A DNA stretch of 64,000 bases, taken from the NCBI RefSeq assembly GCF_018408855.1, contig NZ_AP024322.1, positions 620,001-684,000 of the forward strand, read 5' to 3'. A program made the translations under genes and the position numbers. Positions 1 through 8,557 of this stretch are shown one piece after another; position 1 is the stretch's first letter; each line of letters opens with the position of its first letter. This DNA comes from Caballeronia sp. NK8 (GTDB lineage: Bacteria > Pseudomonadota > Gammaproteobacteria > Burkholderiales > Burkholderiaceae). The notes beneath the pieces were generated by a model. It saw nothing but the letters and a program-made list of their open reading frames with translations, was not told where the DNA came from and did no database searches.

Positions 1-112
1 CAGCGACCAGTTCGACGGCGCGCTGACTTTCGGCAAGAACGCGATCATCGTGGCAGGCGAGGGCGTCATCCTGGAAGTCGGGCAGGAAGTGGCAGCCGAA
101 ATCGACTTCTGA
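1..112 (+). CDS. 3' end of an unidentified protein gene
   Basis: The reading frame starting at base 2 is open and ends with TGA at 110-112, giving 36 C-terminal residues ending in AAEIDF. The gene begins outside the window. The tail alternates hydrophobic and glycine residues (for example GKNAIIVAGEGVILEVG), which suggests a beta-rich C-terminus, but I do not recognise the family. It converges on the SorC-type regulator with only a 4-bp gap, so it could belong to the same sugar-utilisation locus. That link is inference from position. Confidence 0.6.
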   Translation, partial: SDQFDGALTFGKNAIIVAGEGVILEVGQEVAAEIDF

Positions 113-116
113 CGCG

Positions 117-1064
117 TCACGCGTCGAGTGCCGCCTTCGCGCACAACTCGTCGGTCACGAGCCCCGACAGCCACTGGCCTTTCAGCGCGGCGATCAGCGC
201 CTCGCGTTTGCGTTGGCCGCCCGCGAAGCCGATCGTCGGGCGTTTCGGCGGCGTGTCGAGTTTGAGGCTCGTCACGCGCGCGCCGGTCTTCGATGTCACG
301 CGCTTGCCATCGGCATTGATCGGCAGCCCGAGCCATTCGGCCACGGCGCCCGCGCCCATCATCTCGTCGACTTCCGCGCGCGTGATGAAGCCGTCTTCGT
401 GCAGCGGACAGTTCACGCCCACGTTGCCGATGCCGACGAACGCCACATCCGCCTGCTGCGCGAGCGCGCTGACGATGCGATACAGCCGGTGATTGACCCA
501 CTGTGCGCGCTCGGTTTCGCTGTCGGCCATGAGCGGCGCGGGCAGCATGAAGTGCTTGCCGCCGGTCTTTTCCGATAGCTGCTGCGCGACGTCGTAGCGA
601 TTCGACGAACCGTCCTGCGCGATGGCGCCGACCATCGACACGAAACGATGCTGCGGCCGGTCCAGCTGGCCGATCTGCGCGACACAGGCCTTCAGCGTGC
701 GCCCGCTGCCGATCGACACCACGAGCGGTTTCTCTTCGAACAGATAGCGCTCCATCACCTGCGCGCCCGCGACGGCGAGCTTGCGGTCGATCTGCTCGGG
801 GGCGTCGCCGTCGATGGGGACGACTTCGCACATCGCGAGGCCGTAGCGGTCGCTGAGCGCCTTGGCGAGCGACAGACAATCGGCGATGCGATGATCGACC
901 CGCACGCGGATCAGGTTCTTTTCGACGGCGAAGGCGACGAGGCGCTGCGCCACCGGACGGGAGATTTGCAGTTTTTCTGCAATCTCGTTCTGGGTGTTGC
1001 CGGCGACGTAGTAGAGCCACGCTGCGCGCGTTGCGAGGTCGAGTTTTTCAGTGGACTTGGGCAC
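117..1064 (-). CDS. SorC/DeoR-type sugar-binding transcriptional regulator
   Basis: This 315-aa protein has an N-terminal helix-turn-helix (about residues 9-60, with GNTQNEIAEKLQISRPVAQR) and a C-terminal sugar-phosphate-binding domain (about 60-312) typical of the SorC family. Such regulators sense a phosphorylated sugar or polyol and control the neighbouring catabolic operon. Xylulokinase and arabinitol dehydrogenase genes follow on the same strand side, so pentitol control is likely. The start is GTG and I see no clear Shine-Dalgarno sequence before it. The exact ligand is not readable from sequence. Confidence 0.88.
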   Translation of the reverse strand: MPKSTEKLDLATRAAWLYYVAGNTQNEIAEKLQISRPVAQRLVAFAVEKNLIRVRVDHRIADCLSLAKALSDRYGLAMCEVVPIDGDAPEQIDRKLAVAGAQVMERYLFEEKPLVVSIGSGRTLKACVAQIGQLDRPQHRFVSMVGAIAQDGSSNRYDVAQQLSEKTGGKHFMLPAPLMADSETERAQWVNHRLYRIVSALAQQADVAFVGIGNVGVNCPLHEDGFITRAEVDEMMGAGAVAEWLGLPINADGKRVTSKTGARVTSLKLDTPPKRPTIGFAGGQRKREALIAALKGQWLSGLVTDELCAKAALDA

Positions 1065-1099
1065 TGGTGGTTTGGCTTTTTGTTTTGTTGTTTTTTGGG

Positions 1100-1177
1100 G
1101 AGTGTTGCCGGATCCCGTTGGCGTGTCGGTTTATTGGCGTTACCCCGTACAGGGCAACGCTAGCAGACTGACACGCC
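1100..1177. repeat. Intergenic nested hairpin repeat related to the 9.86-kb element
   Basis: The stretch holds nested inverted pairs: GGCGTGTC (1120-1127) with GACACGCC (1170-1177), and GCGTT (1137-1141) with AACGC (1156-1160), separated by two 9-nt internal loops, plus CCC/GGG at the tip. The left part, GCCGGATCCCGT through the run ending CGTTACCCC, matches the first 40 or so bases of the large inverted-repeat element at 9857 with only a few changes. It lies between the regulator and xylB and contains no credible ORF. Confidence 0.7.
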
Positions 1178-1183
1178 GACAAG

Positions 1184-1197
1184 TTCCATAGAAGCCC
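1184..1197 (-). repeat. 14-bp 3'-flank motif, copy 1
   Basis: TTCCATAGAAGCCC occurs here and again, identically, at 6142-6155. Read on the minus strand (GGGCTTCTATGGAA) each copy lies shortly after a minus-strand stop codon, 15 bp beyond xylB here and 8 bp beyond the EAL gene there. It adjoins the 1100-1177 hairpin and may be the outer edge of the same repeat family. Confidence 0.55.
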
Positions 1198-1212
1198 ACC
1201 CGCACCACAAAA

Positions 1213-2694
1213 TCAAGCCAACCTCGGCCGCGCCGGATCGAACAACGGCCTCACATGCTGATAAAGCTCCCGAAACCCTTTCAACCGCTGCCGAAGCATC
1301 TCATGCCGCTGCGGGTTCGGCGTGAACTCCTGCTTGATCTCGGGCTTGGCGAGCACCGTCGCCGGATCGCCCCCCGCTGCGAGCCACCCGAGCCGCGCTG
1401 CGCCCAGCGCCGCACCGGTTTCGCCGCCACCGTGCGTGCGAGTCGGGGTATCGAAAGCATCGGCGAACATCTGCGCCCAGTACGCGCTGCGTGCACCACC
1501 GCCGAGCATCGACAACGCCCGCGCCTGCGTACCCGCCGATTGCAGCGCATCGAGACCATCGGTCAGCGAGAGCGTCACGCCTTCGAGCACAGAATAGCCA
1601 AGCAAGGCGCGATCGGTCGCATGGGTCATGCCGAAGAACACACCTTGCGCGTACGGATCGTTGTGCGGCGTGCGCTCGCCGCTCAGATACGGCAGAAAGA
1701 GCGGCGCCGAAGGCAGCACATCGGCAGGCAAGGCTTCGATTTCCGCGAGCAACGTAGGCTCGTCCGTCGACGTCAGCTTGCACACCCAGCGCAGACAGCT
1801 CGCCGCCGACAACACCACGCTCATCTGATGCCAGCGATCCGGAATCGCGTGGCAGAACGCATGCACCGCCGACGCCGGATTCGGCCGGAAACGATCGCCG
1901 ATCACGCACAGCACGCCCGACGTGCCGAGCGAGAGAAAGCCATCGCCCGGATCGGTCGCGCCGATGCCCACCGCGCTCGCGGCATTGTCGCCGCCGCCCG
2001 CCGCGACGATCACGCCTTCGCCCAGGCCGAACTCGCGCGCGAGCTCGGGACGCAACGTGCCCGAAGGCGCACTGCCCTCGGCCAGCGACGGCATCTGCTG
2101 GCGCGACATGCCGCACGCGGCGAGCAGCTCGTCGGACCAGTCGCGACGCGCGACGTCGAGCCACAACGTGCCGGCCGCGTCCGACGGATCGGATACCTTC
2201 GTGCCCGTCAGATGCATCCGCAGATAATCCTTCGGCAGCAGCACGCACGCGGTCTGCTTGAAGATTTCCGGTTCGTTGTGCGCGACCCACAGCAGCTTTG
2301 GCGCGGTGAAGCCGGGCATCGCCAGATTGCCGGCGATCTCGTGCAGGTTCGGCGCGCGCTCGTAGAGTTCGGCGCACTCCTTGTCGCTGCGCATGTCGTT
2401 CCAGAGGATCGCGGGCCGCAGCACGTTGTCGTGTGAATCGAGCAGCACCGCGCCGTGCATCTGGCCCGAGAGGCCGATGCCGCGCACCTGCGCGAATTCA
2501 TCGGGAAACTTTTCGCGCAGCTTGAAGAGCGCGGCGCGCGTGCCTTCCCACCAGTCGAGCGGATTCTGCTCCGACCAGCGCGGCTTCGGACGCGATACGG
2601 TGAACGGCGTGCCCGCCGTGCCGATCACGGCGCCATCGGCGGCGAGCAGCAGGACTTTCACTTCGGAGGTGCCGAGGTCGATGCCTAAGTACAT
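1213..2694 (-). CDS. xylB: Xylulokinase
   Basis: This 493-aa FGGY-family kinase phosphorylates D-xylulose to D-xylulose 5-phosphate with ATP in the cytoplasm. The N-terminal phosphate-binding signature GIDLGTSEVK (residues 4-13), the SGQMHGAVLLD segment, WNDMRS with the catalytic-region Asp, and the C-terminal GGGARSAYWAQM segment are all present, and length is normal for XylB. AAGGGT precedes the ATG as a ribosome site. It follows the arabinitol dehydrogenase gene by 185 bp on the same strand, so D-arabinitol to D-xylulose to xylulose 5-phosphate is the likely route into the pentose phosphate pathway. Confidence 0.93.
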   Translation of the reverse strand: MYLGIDLGTSEVKVLLLAADGAVIGTAGTPFTVSRPKPRWSEQNPLDWWEGTRAALFKLREKFPDEFAQVRGIGLSGQMHGAVLLDSHDNVLRPAILWNDMRSDKECAELYERAPNLHEIAGNLAMPGFTAPKLLWVAHNEPEIFKQTACVLLPKDYLRMHLTGTKVSDPSDAAGTLWLDVARRDWSDELLAACGMSRQQMPSLAEGSAPSGTLRPELAREFGLGEGVIVAAGGGDNAASAVGIGATDPGDGFLSLGTSGVLCVIGDRFRPNPASAVHAFCHAIPDRWHQMSVVLSAASCLRWVCKLTSTDEPTLLAEIEALPADVLPSAPLFLPYLSGERTPHNDPYAQGVFFGMTHATDRALLGYSVLEGVTLSLTDGLDALQSAGTQARALSMLGGGARSAYWAQMFADAFDTPTRTHGGGETGAALGAARLGWLAAGGDPATVLAKPEIKQEFTPNPQRHEMLRQRLKGFRELYQHVRPLFDPARPRLA

Positions 2695-2879
2695 GAACGG
2701 ACCCTTTGTCGTTGCCGGGAACGAACCCGGCCAATGGCCAGGCGTGACGCCAATCCAGCGGGAGGCGCTAATTTAACGCCACGCAGCGCGCCGCGCCATG
2801 GGCACATTACCCGAGCGGCGCGGCTGATGGTTACGCGATGCGACAGGAACGGTGATAACGCGTTGCTTATGGCCGCGCG

Positions 2880-4259
2880 TTACGGTCGATTCGCAAGCCA
2901 CGCATCGACCTTCGCGATCGCGTTGCGCATCACGCGCTCCAGCCCTTCGGTCTGCGCCATGCTGCCCCACAGGAGCTTGTCGCCGGTGAATGCCTTGATC
3001 GGATCCGGCGCCGTGAAGAAGCCGTGCGCGACAGCCGGGTCCATCACGCCATCCTGATACGCATAAGGCAGCTTGTCTTCGTGCCAGCGTTCGAGGAAGC
3101 GGAAGAAGAGCGCGGGCAGGATGGCGGTCGAATCCGGATCGACGTTGCGCGCGAAGCATTCGGAGAGCGTCGGCGCGATGAAGCCGGGGAGCTTCGAGAA
3201 GCCATCGGCGGCGACGCGCTGGTTCGTGTCCTTGATATACGGATTGCTGAAGCGGTCGAGCACGACATCGCGATACTTCGCGAGATCGATCGGGCTCGGT
3301 GTTAGGCAGGGAATCACGTCATCGGTGACGTAGGCATCCGCGAGCGCGCGGATTTCCAGGTCCTGCGTGCCTTCGTGGATATATTGCAAGCCGACGAGCG
3401 TGCCCGCCCACGCGATGCAGCTATGGCTCGCATTGAGGATGCGGATTTTCGCCTCCTCGTACGGATGCACCGATTCCACCATCTCCGCGCCGACCTTCTC
3501 CCACGCGGGCCGCCCGGCAATGAAGTTGTCCTCGATCACCCACTGGATGAACTTTTCGCCCATCACCGGCGCGCGATCGTCGAAGCCCGTCGCGGCCTTC
3601 ACGCGCTCAGCGACATCGGGCGTCGGACGTGGCGTGATGCGGTCGACCATCGCGTTCGGACACGACGTGTTCGCGATCATCCACTCGCGCAGCGCGTGCT
3701 CGCCGCGCCGCTCCAGAAATTCGAGCATGCCCGCCTTGAAGCGGTCGCCGTTGCTGCGCAGGTTGTCGCAATTCTGCAGCGAGACCGGGCCCGCGCCGCT
3801 CTTCATGCGCGCATCGAGGATGGCGGCAAGCGCGCCGTAAATAGTCGTCTTCGCGCCTTTGAGGTCGGCGGCGAGATCGGGGTTGGCCGTGTCGAGCTTG
3901 TCGTGCTCGTCGAGGTAGTAGCCGCCTTCGGTGACGGTGAAGGACACGATTCTGCACGCCGGATCCGCGCCCGTCGCGATGAGCGCGCTCAGGTCCGCCG
4001 ACCACGGCACGACCTTCCTGATCGCGCGGATGGTTTCGTACTCGCGCTCGCCCTTCGGCGTGACGGTTTCCAGCGTGTATTCGCCGTTCTGCGCGGCCAG
4101 CGCGTCGAGCACCGCGTTCATGTCGCCGCGAATATTGCCGACGGCGAGCGACCAGCGCGTATCGCCTGTCTCGATCAGTCGATGCAGATACCACGCCTGA
4201 TGCGCGCGATGAAAAGACCCGGCGCCGATGTGCAGGATCACGTTGGCTTCGCTAGTCAT
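2880..4259 (-). CDS. dalD: D-arabinitol 4-dehydrogenase (mannitol dehydrogenase family)
   Basis: The 459-aa protein belongs to the polyol-specific long-chain dehydrogenases. An N-terminal Rossmann region begins [15 protein letters not shown] (about 10-24), and the active-site set is visible: the [12 protein letters not shown] asparagine region and [10 protein letters not shown] with Lys, Asn and His. Residue style and length fit DalD, which oxidises D-arabinitol to D-xylulose with NAD; mannitol 2-dehydrogenase is the main alternative. Its partner xylulokinase lies downstream. GAGGAAGAG precedes the ATG. A palindrome in the divergent spacer upstream may be the regulator site. Confidence 0.85.
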   Translation of the reverse strand: MTSEANVILHIGAGSFHRAHQAWYLHRLIETGDTRWSLAVGNIRGDMNAVLDALAAQNGEYTLETVTPKGEREYETIRAIRKVVPWSADLSALIATGADPACRIVSFTVTEGGYYLDEHDKLDTANPDLAADLKGAKTTIYGALAAILDARMKSGAGPVSLQNCDNLRSNGDRFKAGMLEFLERRGEHALREWMIANTSCPNAMVDRITPRPTPDVAERVKAATGFDDRAPVMGEKFIQWVIEDNFIAGRPAWEKVGAEMVESVHPYEEAKIRILNASHSCIAWAGTLVGLQYIHEGTQDLEIRALADAYVTDDVIPCLTPSPIDLAKYRDVVLDRFSNPYIKDTNQRVAADGFSKLPGFIAPTLSECFARNVDPDSTAILPALFFRFLERWHEDKLPYAYQDGVMDPAVAHGFFTAPDPIKAFTGDKLLWGSMAQTEGLERVMRNAIAKVDAWLANRP

Positions 4260-4346
4260 GTCGTCTCTTCCTCTGATTGGCTGTGCGCCCGTTCTGCGCG
4301 GACGGCGGTTCGCGATGCCGCGCGATCACGGTCAAGGCGGCTGAGT

Positions 4347-4358
4347 GAGCATTTGCTC
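4347..4358. promoter_or_regulatory. Candidate operator palindrome in the dalD/FGGY-kinase divergent spacer
   Basis: GAGCA-TT-TGCTC is a perfect 12-bp palindrome within the 315-bp spacer 4260-4574, between the divergently read dehydrogenase and kinase genes. Its form is compatible with an HTH dimer such as the nearby SorC-type regulator. The assignment is inference. I see no other gene in this spacer. Confidence 0.4.
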
Positions 4359-4574
4359 TGCGGATGGTCTAATGATCGTATTCGCTCGGGCGAAAGTCAA
4401 GACGCGGTGCATCGTGCGATGGCGCGCAATTTACGCACCCCTGCGGCGCACAAATTCCGTCGGCGGCAGCGGATCGGGAATAACCCGGATAGTCAACTCG
4501 ACGGCCATTGAACGAAGGTGCGTGAGCCAATTGCCTATAACGATAGGCGGAAAAATAGAACGCGGGAGACAGAC

Positions 4575-6116
4575 ATGGATTACGTGATCGGCATCGACAT
4601 CGGCACACAGAGCACGAAGGCGTTGCTCGTCGATACCAGCGGCGCGATCGTCGCGCAGCATTCGAGCGCCTATCATCCGGACACGCCGAAGCCCTTGTGG
4701 GCGGAGCAGTGGGCGTCGGTGTGGTTCGATGCCGTGACGGCGTGCATCGCGGGCGTCGTGTCGAAGGCGCGGGAAAAGGGCGTCGCGGCAAGCGATGTCA
4801 AGGCGCTTTGCGTGAGCAGTCTCTACGGCGGCTCGGGCATTCCCGTCGACGAGAACATGGAGCCGCTTTATCCGTGTCTCATCTGGATGGACCGGCGCGC
4901 GACGGCGGAGGTCGAGTGGGTGCGCGAGCATGTCGACATGAAGCGTCTGCAAACGATCACGGGCAACGGCGTGGACAGTTACTACGGGTTCACGAAGATG
5001 CTCTGGCTGCGCAATCACCAGCCCGACGTATGGCAGAAGACGCGCTATTTTCTGCCGCCCAATGCGTTCGTGATCCAGCGTCTGACGGGTGAACTGGCCG
5101 TCGATCATAGTTCGGCGGGGAACCTCGGCGGCGTGTATGACGTCGCGGCGCGCGCATGGTCGCAGGACGCGCTCGACATGCTCGGCATACCCGCTTCGAT
5201 GATGCCGCAGCGGCTCGTCGAATCGTCGGAAGTGGTGGGCGGGCTCGCGCCGGAGTGGGCCGGCAAGCTGGGTCTGGCGGCGGGCACGCCGGTCGTCGCG
5301 GGTGGCGTCGATGCGGCCGTCGCGACCTTCGCGGCGGGCGTCACGAAGGCGGGTCATCACGTCGCGATGATCGGCACCAGCATGTGCTGGGGCTATATCA
5401 ACCAGACGGTCGATGCGAGTCACGGGCTCGTGTCGATGCCGCATGTGTACAACGGCAAGCACGATCTGTATGTGTTCGGCGGCGCGAGCACGGCGGGGCA
5501 GTGTGTGGCGTGGTATCGCGATCAGTTTTGCCAGGGGGAGATCGCCGCGGCGAAGGCGCTGCCGCATGGCGATCCGCATCGCTTGCTGGAAGAGGCCGCG
5601 TCGCAGGTTGCGGCGGGTTCGGATGGCGTCGTGTTTCTGCCTTATCTGATGGGCGAGCGCAGCCCGGTCTGGGATGCCCACGCGAGCGGCACGTTCGTCG
5701 GGCTCAATCTGTTTCATACGCGTGCGACGCTTTATCGTGCGGTGCTCGAAGGGGTTGCGTTTGCGTTGAAGCACAACATGGAGGCGGGGCGCCGTGGAGC
5801 GCAGTCGCTGGATGACCGGTTGATCGTCGTGGGCGGCGCGGCGCATTCGGATCTGTGGATGCAGATCATCGCGGATGTGACCGGGTATCCGGTGCTGTCG
5901 ATTGAGCAGGACGTCGAAGCGGCGATGGGTGCGGCGTTGCTGGCGGCGCTGGGGGCGGGGCTCGTGTCGAGGGAGACCGCCGAAGGCGGGTGGGTGACGT
6001 TGATCGAGCGGGCTCGGCCGGAGCAGGCGCGGGAGAGGGTCTATGCGGAACGCTTCGAGGTTTATCGGGAGATCTATCCGGCGTTGAAGCCGCTGATGCA
6101 TCGGTTGAGGGGGTGA
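4575..6116 (+). CDS. FGGY-family carbohydrate kinase
   Basis: The 513-aa protein shows both FGGY domains: GIDIGTQSTKALLVD near the N-terminus, the WMDRRATAEVEW substrate-loop region, and the C-terminal VVGGAAHSDLWMQI with AAMGAALLAALG. It should use ATP to phosphorylate a ketose or polyol, but the substrate (ribulose, xylulose or other) cannot be fixed from sequence. I chose the ATG at 4575 because GGGAGAC lies just before it and the protein then begins at the conserved beta strand; an upstream in-frame ATG at 4518 adds 19 poorly conserved residues. It is divergent from the arabinitol dehydrogenase. Confidence 0.85.
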   Translation: MDYVIGIDIGTQSTKALLVDTSGAIVAQHSSAYHPDTPKPLWAEQWASVWFDAVTACIAGVVSKAREKGVAASDVKALCVSSLYGGSGIPVDENMEPLYPCLIWMDRRATAEVEWVREHVDMKRLQTITGNGVDSYYGFTKMLWLRNHQPDVWQKTRYFLPPNAFVIQRLTGELAVDHSSAGNLGGVYDVAARAWSQDALDMLGIPASMMPQRLVESSEVVGGLAPEWAGKLGLAAGTPVVAGGVDAAVATFAAGVTKAGHHVAMIGTSMCWGYINQTVDASHGLVSMPHVYNGKHDLYVFGGASTAGQCVAWYRDQFCQGEIAAAKALPHGDPHRLLEEAASQVAAGSDGVVFLPYLMGERSPVWDAHASGTFVGLNLFHTRATLYRAVLEGVAFALKHNMEAGRRGAQSLDDRLIVVGGAAHSDLWMQIIADVTGYPVLSIEQDVEAAMGAALLAALGAGLVSRETAEGGWVTLIERARPEQARERVYAERFEVYREIYPALKPLMHRLRG

Positions 6117-6141
6117 GGGTGGGGGTGACGCGAATTCAGGA

Positions 6142-6155
6142 TTCCATAGAAGCCC
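6142..6155 (-). repeat. 14-bp 3'-flank motif, copy 2
   Basis: Second identical copy of TTCCATAGAAGCCC, in the 47-bp gap between the convergent FGGY kinase and EAL genes. On the minus strand it lies just past the EAL stop codon, matching the position of copy 1 after xylB. Confidence 0.55.
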
Positions 6156-6163
6156 CCAAAACC

Positions 6164-6988
6164 CTACCGCCCACCCAACACCGGATGCGAATCAAAAACC
6201 GGCCCCTGCACAAAATGCACATCGAACTGCTGCAACGCATTGAACTGCGCTTCATCGCAGACATTGGAAAAGATGAGCGGAATCCTCAACCGATGCGCAT
6301 AAGCCACCAGATGCTTCACCACTGAATCCCGCAGGGCCGCCCCCGCATCCATCTTGATGAAGTCGAGCCGCGCCATATCCGACACCGCCATGATCTGCCC
6401 TGCATTGGGCAAATTCCCCGCGACCTTGAACCCGTAGTGTTGATAGCTCTTGGTGAGATACCCAAGAAACGTCTTGTGCGCGACCGCCGCCGCAGGCAAT
6501 TCGATCACCACCCGTGACGGGCTCATCCCGAACTCCGTCAGCACCGAAGAGAAGTGCAGCCCATGGTCATACTTCACGCTCTTCAAAAGCCGCTCATGCA
6601 CACGCAAGAAGAGCAAGCCCGGCCGATGCGGCCCGAAGAAGTTGAACGCATGCAGCGCACGCGATAGCCGGTCCAGCGCGACCAGCTCGCGATCGTCTTC
6701 CAGTTGCCCGAAAGGATCGCGCGGCGCATCGCCCTGAATCAGGGTCAGCGCCTGCACGCCGAGCTCATCGCCGAACCGCTCGGCGCTCTCCGGCGATGCG
6801 CTCAAGGTCTGCGGAAAACTATGCGTGCCGACATCGAAGATCGGCTCGTAAGCGCTCGAAATGCACAAGTCGCGGTAATGCGCGATCGCCTCGCCCGCAT
6901 GCTCGTTCTCGCCGAGCACGACATGCGCGCCAAGAAACGGATGTTCCGCGGCGCGGGCGACGAGTTCAGGCAGGGACGGGGCGATCAT
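6164..6988 (-). CDS. Degenerate EAL-domain protein, probably catalytically inactive
   Basis: The 274-aa protein follows the EAL fold: YEPIFDVG near 48, a VIELP strand, LDFIKMDAG (matching the family KID strand) and HFVQGPVFDSHP near the C-terminus (family QGY segment). However the EAL triplet itself is missing after the first strand, the metal-binding DDFG region reads AGNLPNAG, and the AEGVE segment reads IFSNVCDE. In active c-di-GMP phosphodiesterases these hold the metals and catalytic glutamates, so this one is probably a binding or regulatory protein. There is no GGDEF, PAS or membrane part. It is divergent from hmgA. Confidence 0.82.
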   Translation of the reverse strand: MIAPSLPELVARAAEHPFLGAHVVLGENEHAGEAIAHYRDLCISSAYEPIFDVGTHSFPQTLSASPESAERFGDELGVQALTLIQGDAPRDPFGQLEDDRELVALDRLSRALHAFNFFGPHRPGLLFLRVHERLLKSVKYDHGLHFSSVLTEFGMSPSRVVIELPAAAVAHKTFLGYLTKSYQHYGFKVAGNLPNAGQIMAVSDMARLDFIKMDAGAALRDSVVKHLVAYAHRLRIPLIFSNVCDEAQFNALQQFDVHFVQGPVFDSHPVLGGR

Positions 6989-7125
6989 GGATGGAGCGTT
7001 CGGTTTATGGAGGCGTGCCGCACCGGCGATTGTCGTTTGAATGGTCGATGGTATCAGCGCGCAACACCGCGTCCAGCACCAAATTCACATATTGATATGC
7101 CGGAAGAAGCGCGTCGATTAAGGGT

Positions 7126-7171
7126 TTACGATGAATTTCACTAATCGTAATTGGTTTTACTATGCGTAAAA
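7126..7171. promoter_or_regulatory. Paired palindromes upstream of hmgA
   Basis: Two inverted repeats lie 5 bp apart: TTACGAT (7126-7132) with ATCGTAA (7144-7150), spacer 11, and TTTTAC (7155-7160) with GTAAAA (7166-7171), spacer 5. Both share TTAC...GTAA ends. They lie in an AT-rich part of the 231-bp divergent spacer between the EAL gene and hmgA, 49 bp before the hmgA start. They are good candidates for a homogentisate-pathway regulator site; the regulator gene is not in the window. Confidence 0.5.
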
Positions 7172-7219
7172 CGCAGCGACAACGCGCTCGCACCCATTCT
7201 TTCGTCGAGGATTTCGACC

Positions 7220-8557
7220 ATGCCAACGTTCGAGACGCACACGGACGCGAACCAGCACTATCAATCCGGCTTCGCCAACGACTTCGCCACTGAGGCGCTG
7301 CCGGGCGCGCTGCCGATCGGCCGCAACTCGCCGCAACGCGCCGCCTACGGCCTCTATGCCGAGCAGCTTTCGGGTACCGCCTTCACCGCGCCGCGCGCGC
7401 ACAATCGCCGCTCGTGGCTCTATCGCATCCGGCCGGGCGCGGTGCACAAGCCGTTCACGCGCGTGCCCGCCGACGCGCTGCGCGCGAAGCTCGTCGCCAA
7501 TTTCGCCGACGTGCCCGCGACCCCGCCCAATCAACTCCGCTGGGACCCGCTGCCGATGCCCGCCGCGCCGACCGACTTCATCGACGGCTGGGTGACGATG
7601 GCCGGCAACGGCGCCGCCGAAGCGATGTCCGGCTGCGCGATTCACCTTTACGCGGCGAACCGCTCGATGCAGGACCGCTTCTTCTACAACAGCGACGGCG
7701 AATTGCTGATCGTGCCGCAGCAAGGCCGCCTCGCGATTGCGACCGAACTCGGCAAGGTGGATGTCGAGCCGTACGAGATCGCGGTGATTCCGCGCGGCGT
7801 GCGCTTTTCGGTGGCATTGCCCGACGGCGAAGCGCGCGGCTACATCTGCGAGAACTTCGGCGCGCTGCTGCAGTTGCCGGATCTCGGGCCGATCGGCTCG
7901 AACGGACTCGCGAATCCACGCGACTTCCTCACGCCACACGCCGCCTATGAAGACCGCGAAGGCAGATTCGAACTCGTCACCAAGATGAACGGTGTGCTGT
8001 GGCGCGCGGATATCGGTCATTCGCCGCTCGATGTCGTCGCGTGGCACGGCAACTACGCGCCGTACAAGTACGATCTGCGCCACTTCAACACCATCGGCTC
8101 GATCAGCTTCGACCATCCCGATCCGTCGATCTTCCTCGTGCTGCAATCGCCGAGCGACACGCCGGGCGTCGACACGATCGACTTCGTGATCTTCCCGCCG
8201 CGCTGGCTCGCAGCCGAAGATACGTTCCGCCCGCCGTGGTTCCATCGCAATGTCGCGAGCGAGTTCATGGGCCTCGTGCACGGCGTCTACGATGCGAAGG
8301 CCGAAGGCTTCGTGCCCGGCGGCGCGAGTCTGCACAACTGCATGTCGGGGCACGGGCCGGATGCGGAGACCTTCGAGAAGGCGTCGAAGAGCGATACCTC
8401 GAAGCCCGCGAAGGTCGATGCCACGATGGCCTTCATGTTCGAGACGCGCACGCTCATCAAGCCGACGCAGTTCGCGCTCGAAACCGCGCAGTTGCAGGCG
8501 AACTACTACGAGTGCTGGCAAGGCCTCACGAAACACTTCAACCCGGAGCAACGATGA
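7220..8557 (+). CDS. hmgA: Homogentisate 1,2-dioxygenase
   Basis: The 445-aa protein opens the ring of homogentisate to maleylacetoacetate using Fe(II) and O2, in tyrosine and phenylalanine breakdown. The iron-ligand regions known for the family are present: [18 protein letters not shown] (His and Glu) and [15 protein letters not shown] (His). The N-terminal [13 protein letters not shown] block is typical. I chose ATG 7220, preceded by GAGGAT, rather than an in-frame start at 7151 that runs through the palindromic control region. Its stop overlaps the fahA start as ATGA. Confidence 0.96.
   Translation: MPTFETHTDANQHYQSGFANDFATEALPGALPIGRNSPQRAAYGLYAEQLSGTAFTAPRAHNRRSWLYRIRPGAVHKPFTRVPADALRAKLVANFADVPATPPNQLRWDPLPMPAAPTDFIDGWVTMAGNGAAEAMSGCAIHLYAANRSMQDRFFYNSDGELLIVPQQGRLAIATELGKVDVEPYEIAVIPRGVRFSVALPDGEARGYICENFGALLQLPDLGPIGSNGLANPRDFLTPHAAYEDREGRFELVTKMNGVLWRADIGHSPLDVVAWHGNYAPYKYDLRHFNTIGSISFDHPDPSIFLVLQSPSDTPGVDTIDFVIFPPRWLAAEDTFRPPWFHRNVASEFMGLVHGVYDAKAEGFVPGGASLHNCMSGHGPDAETFEKASKSDTSKPAKVDATMAFMFETRTLIKPTQFALETAQLQANYYECWQGLTKHFNPEQR

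Noticed and set aside
4431..6101. 556-codon minus-strand frame opposite the FGGY kinase
   Set aside because: Antisense shadow, Arg/His-rich with no recognisable fold.
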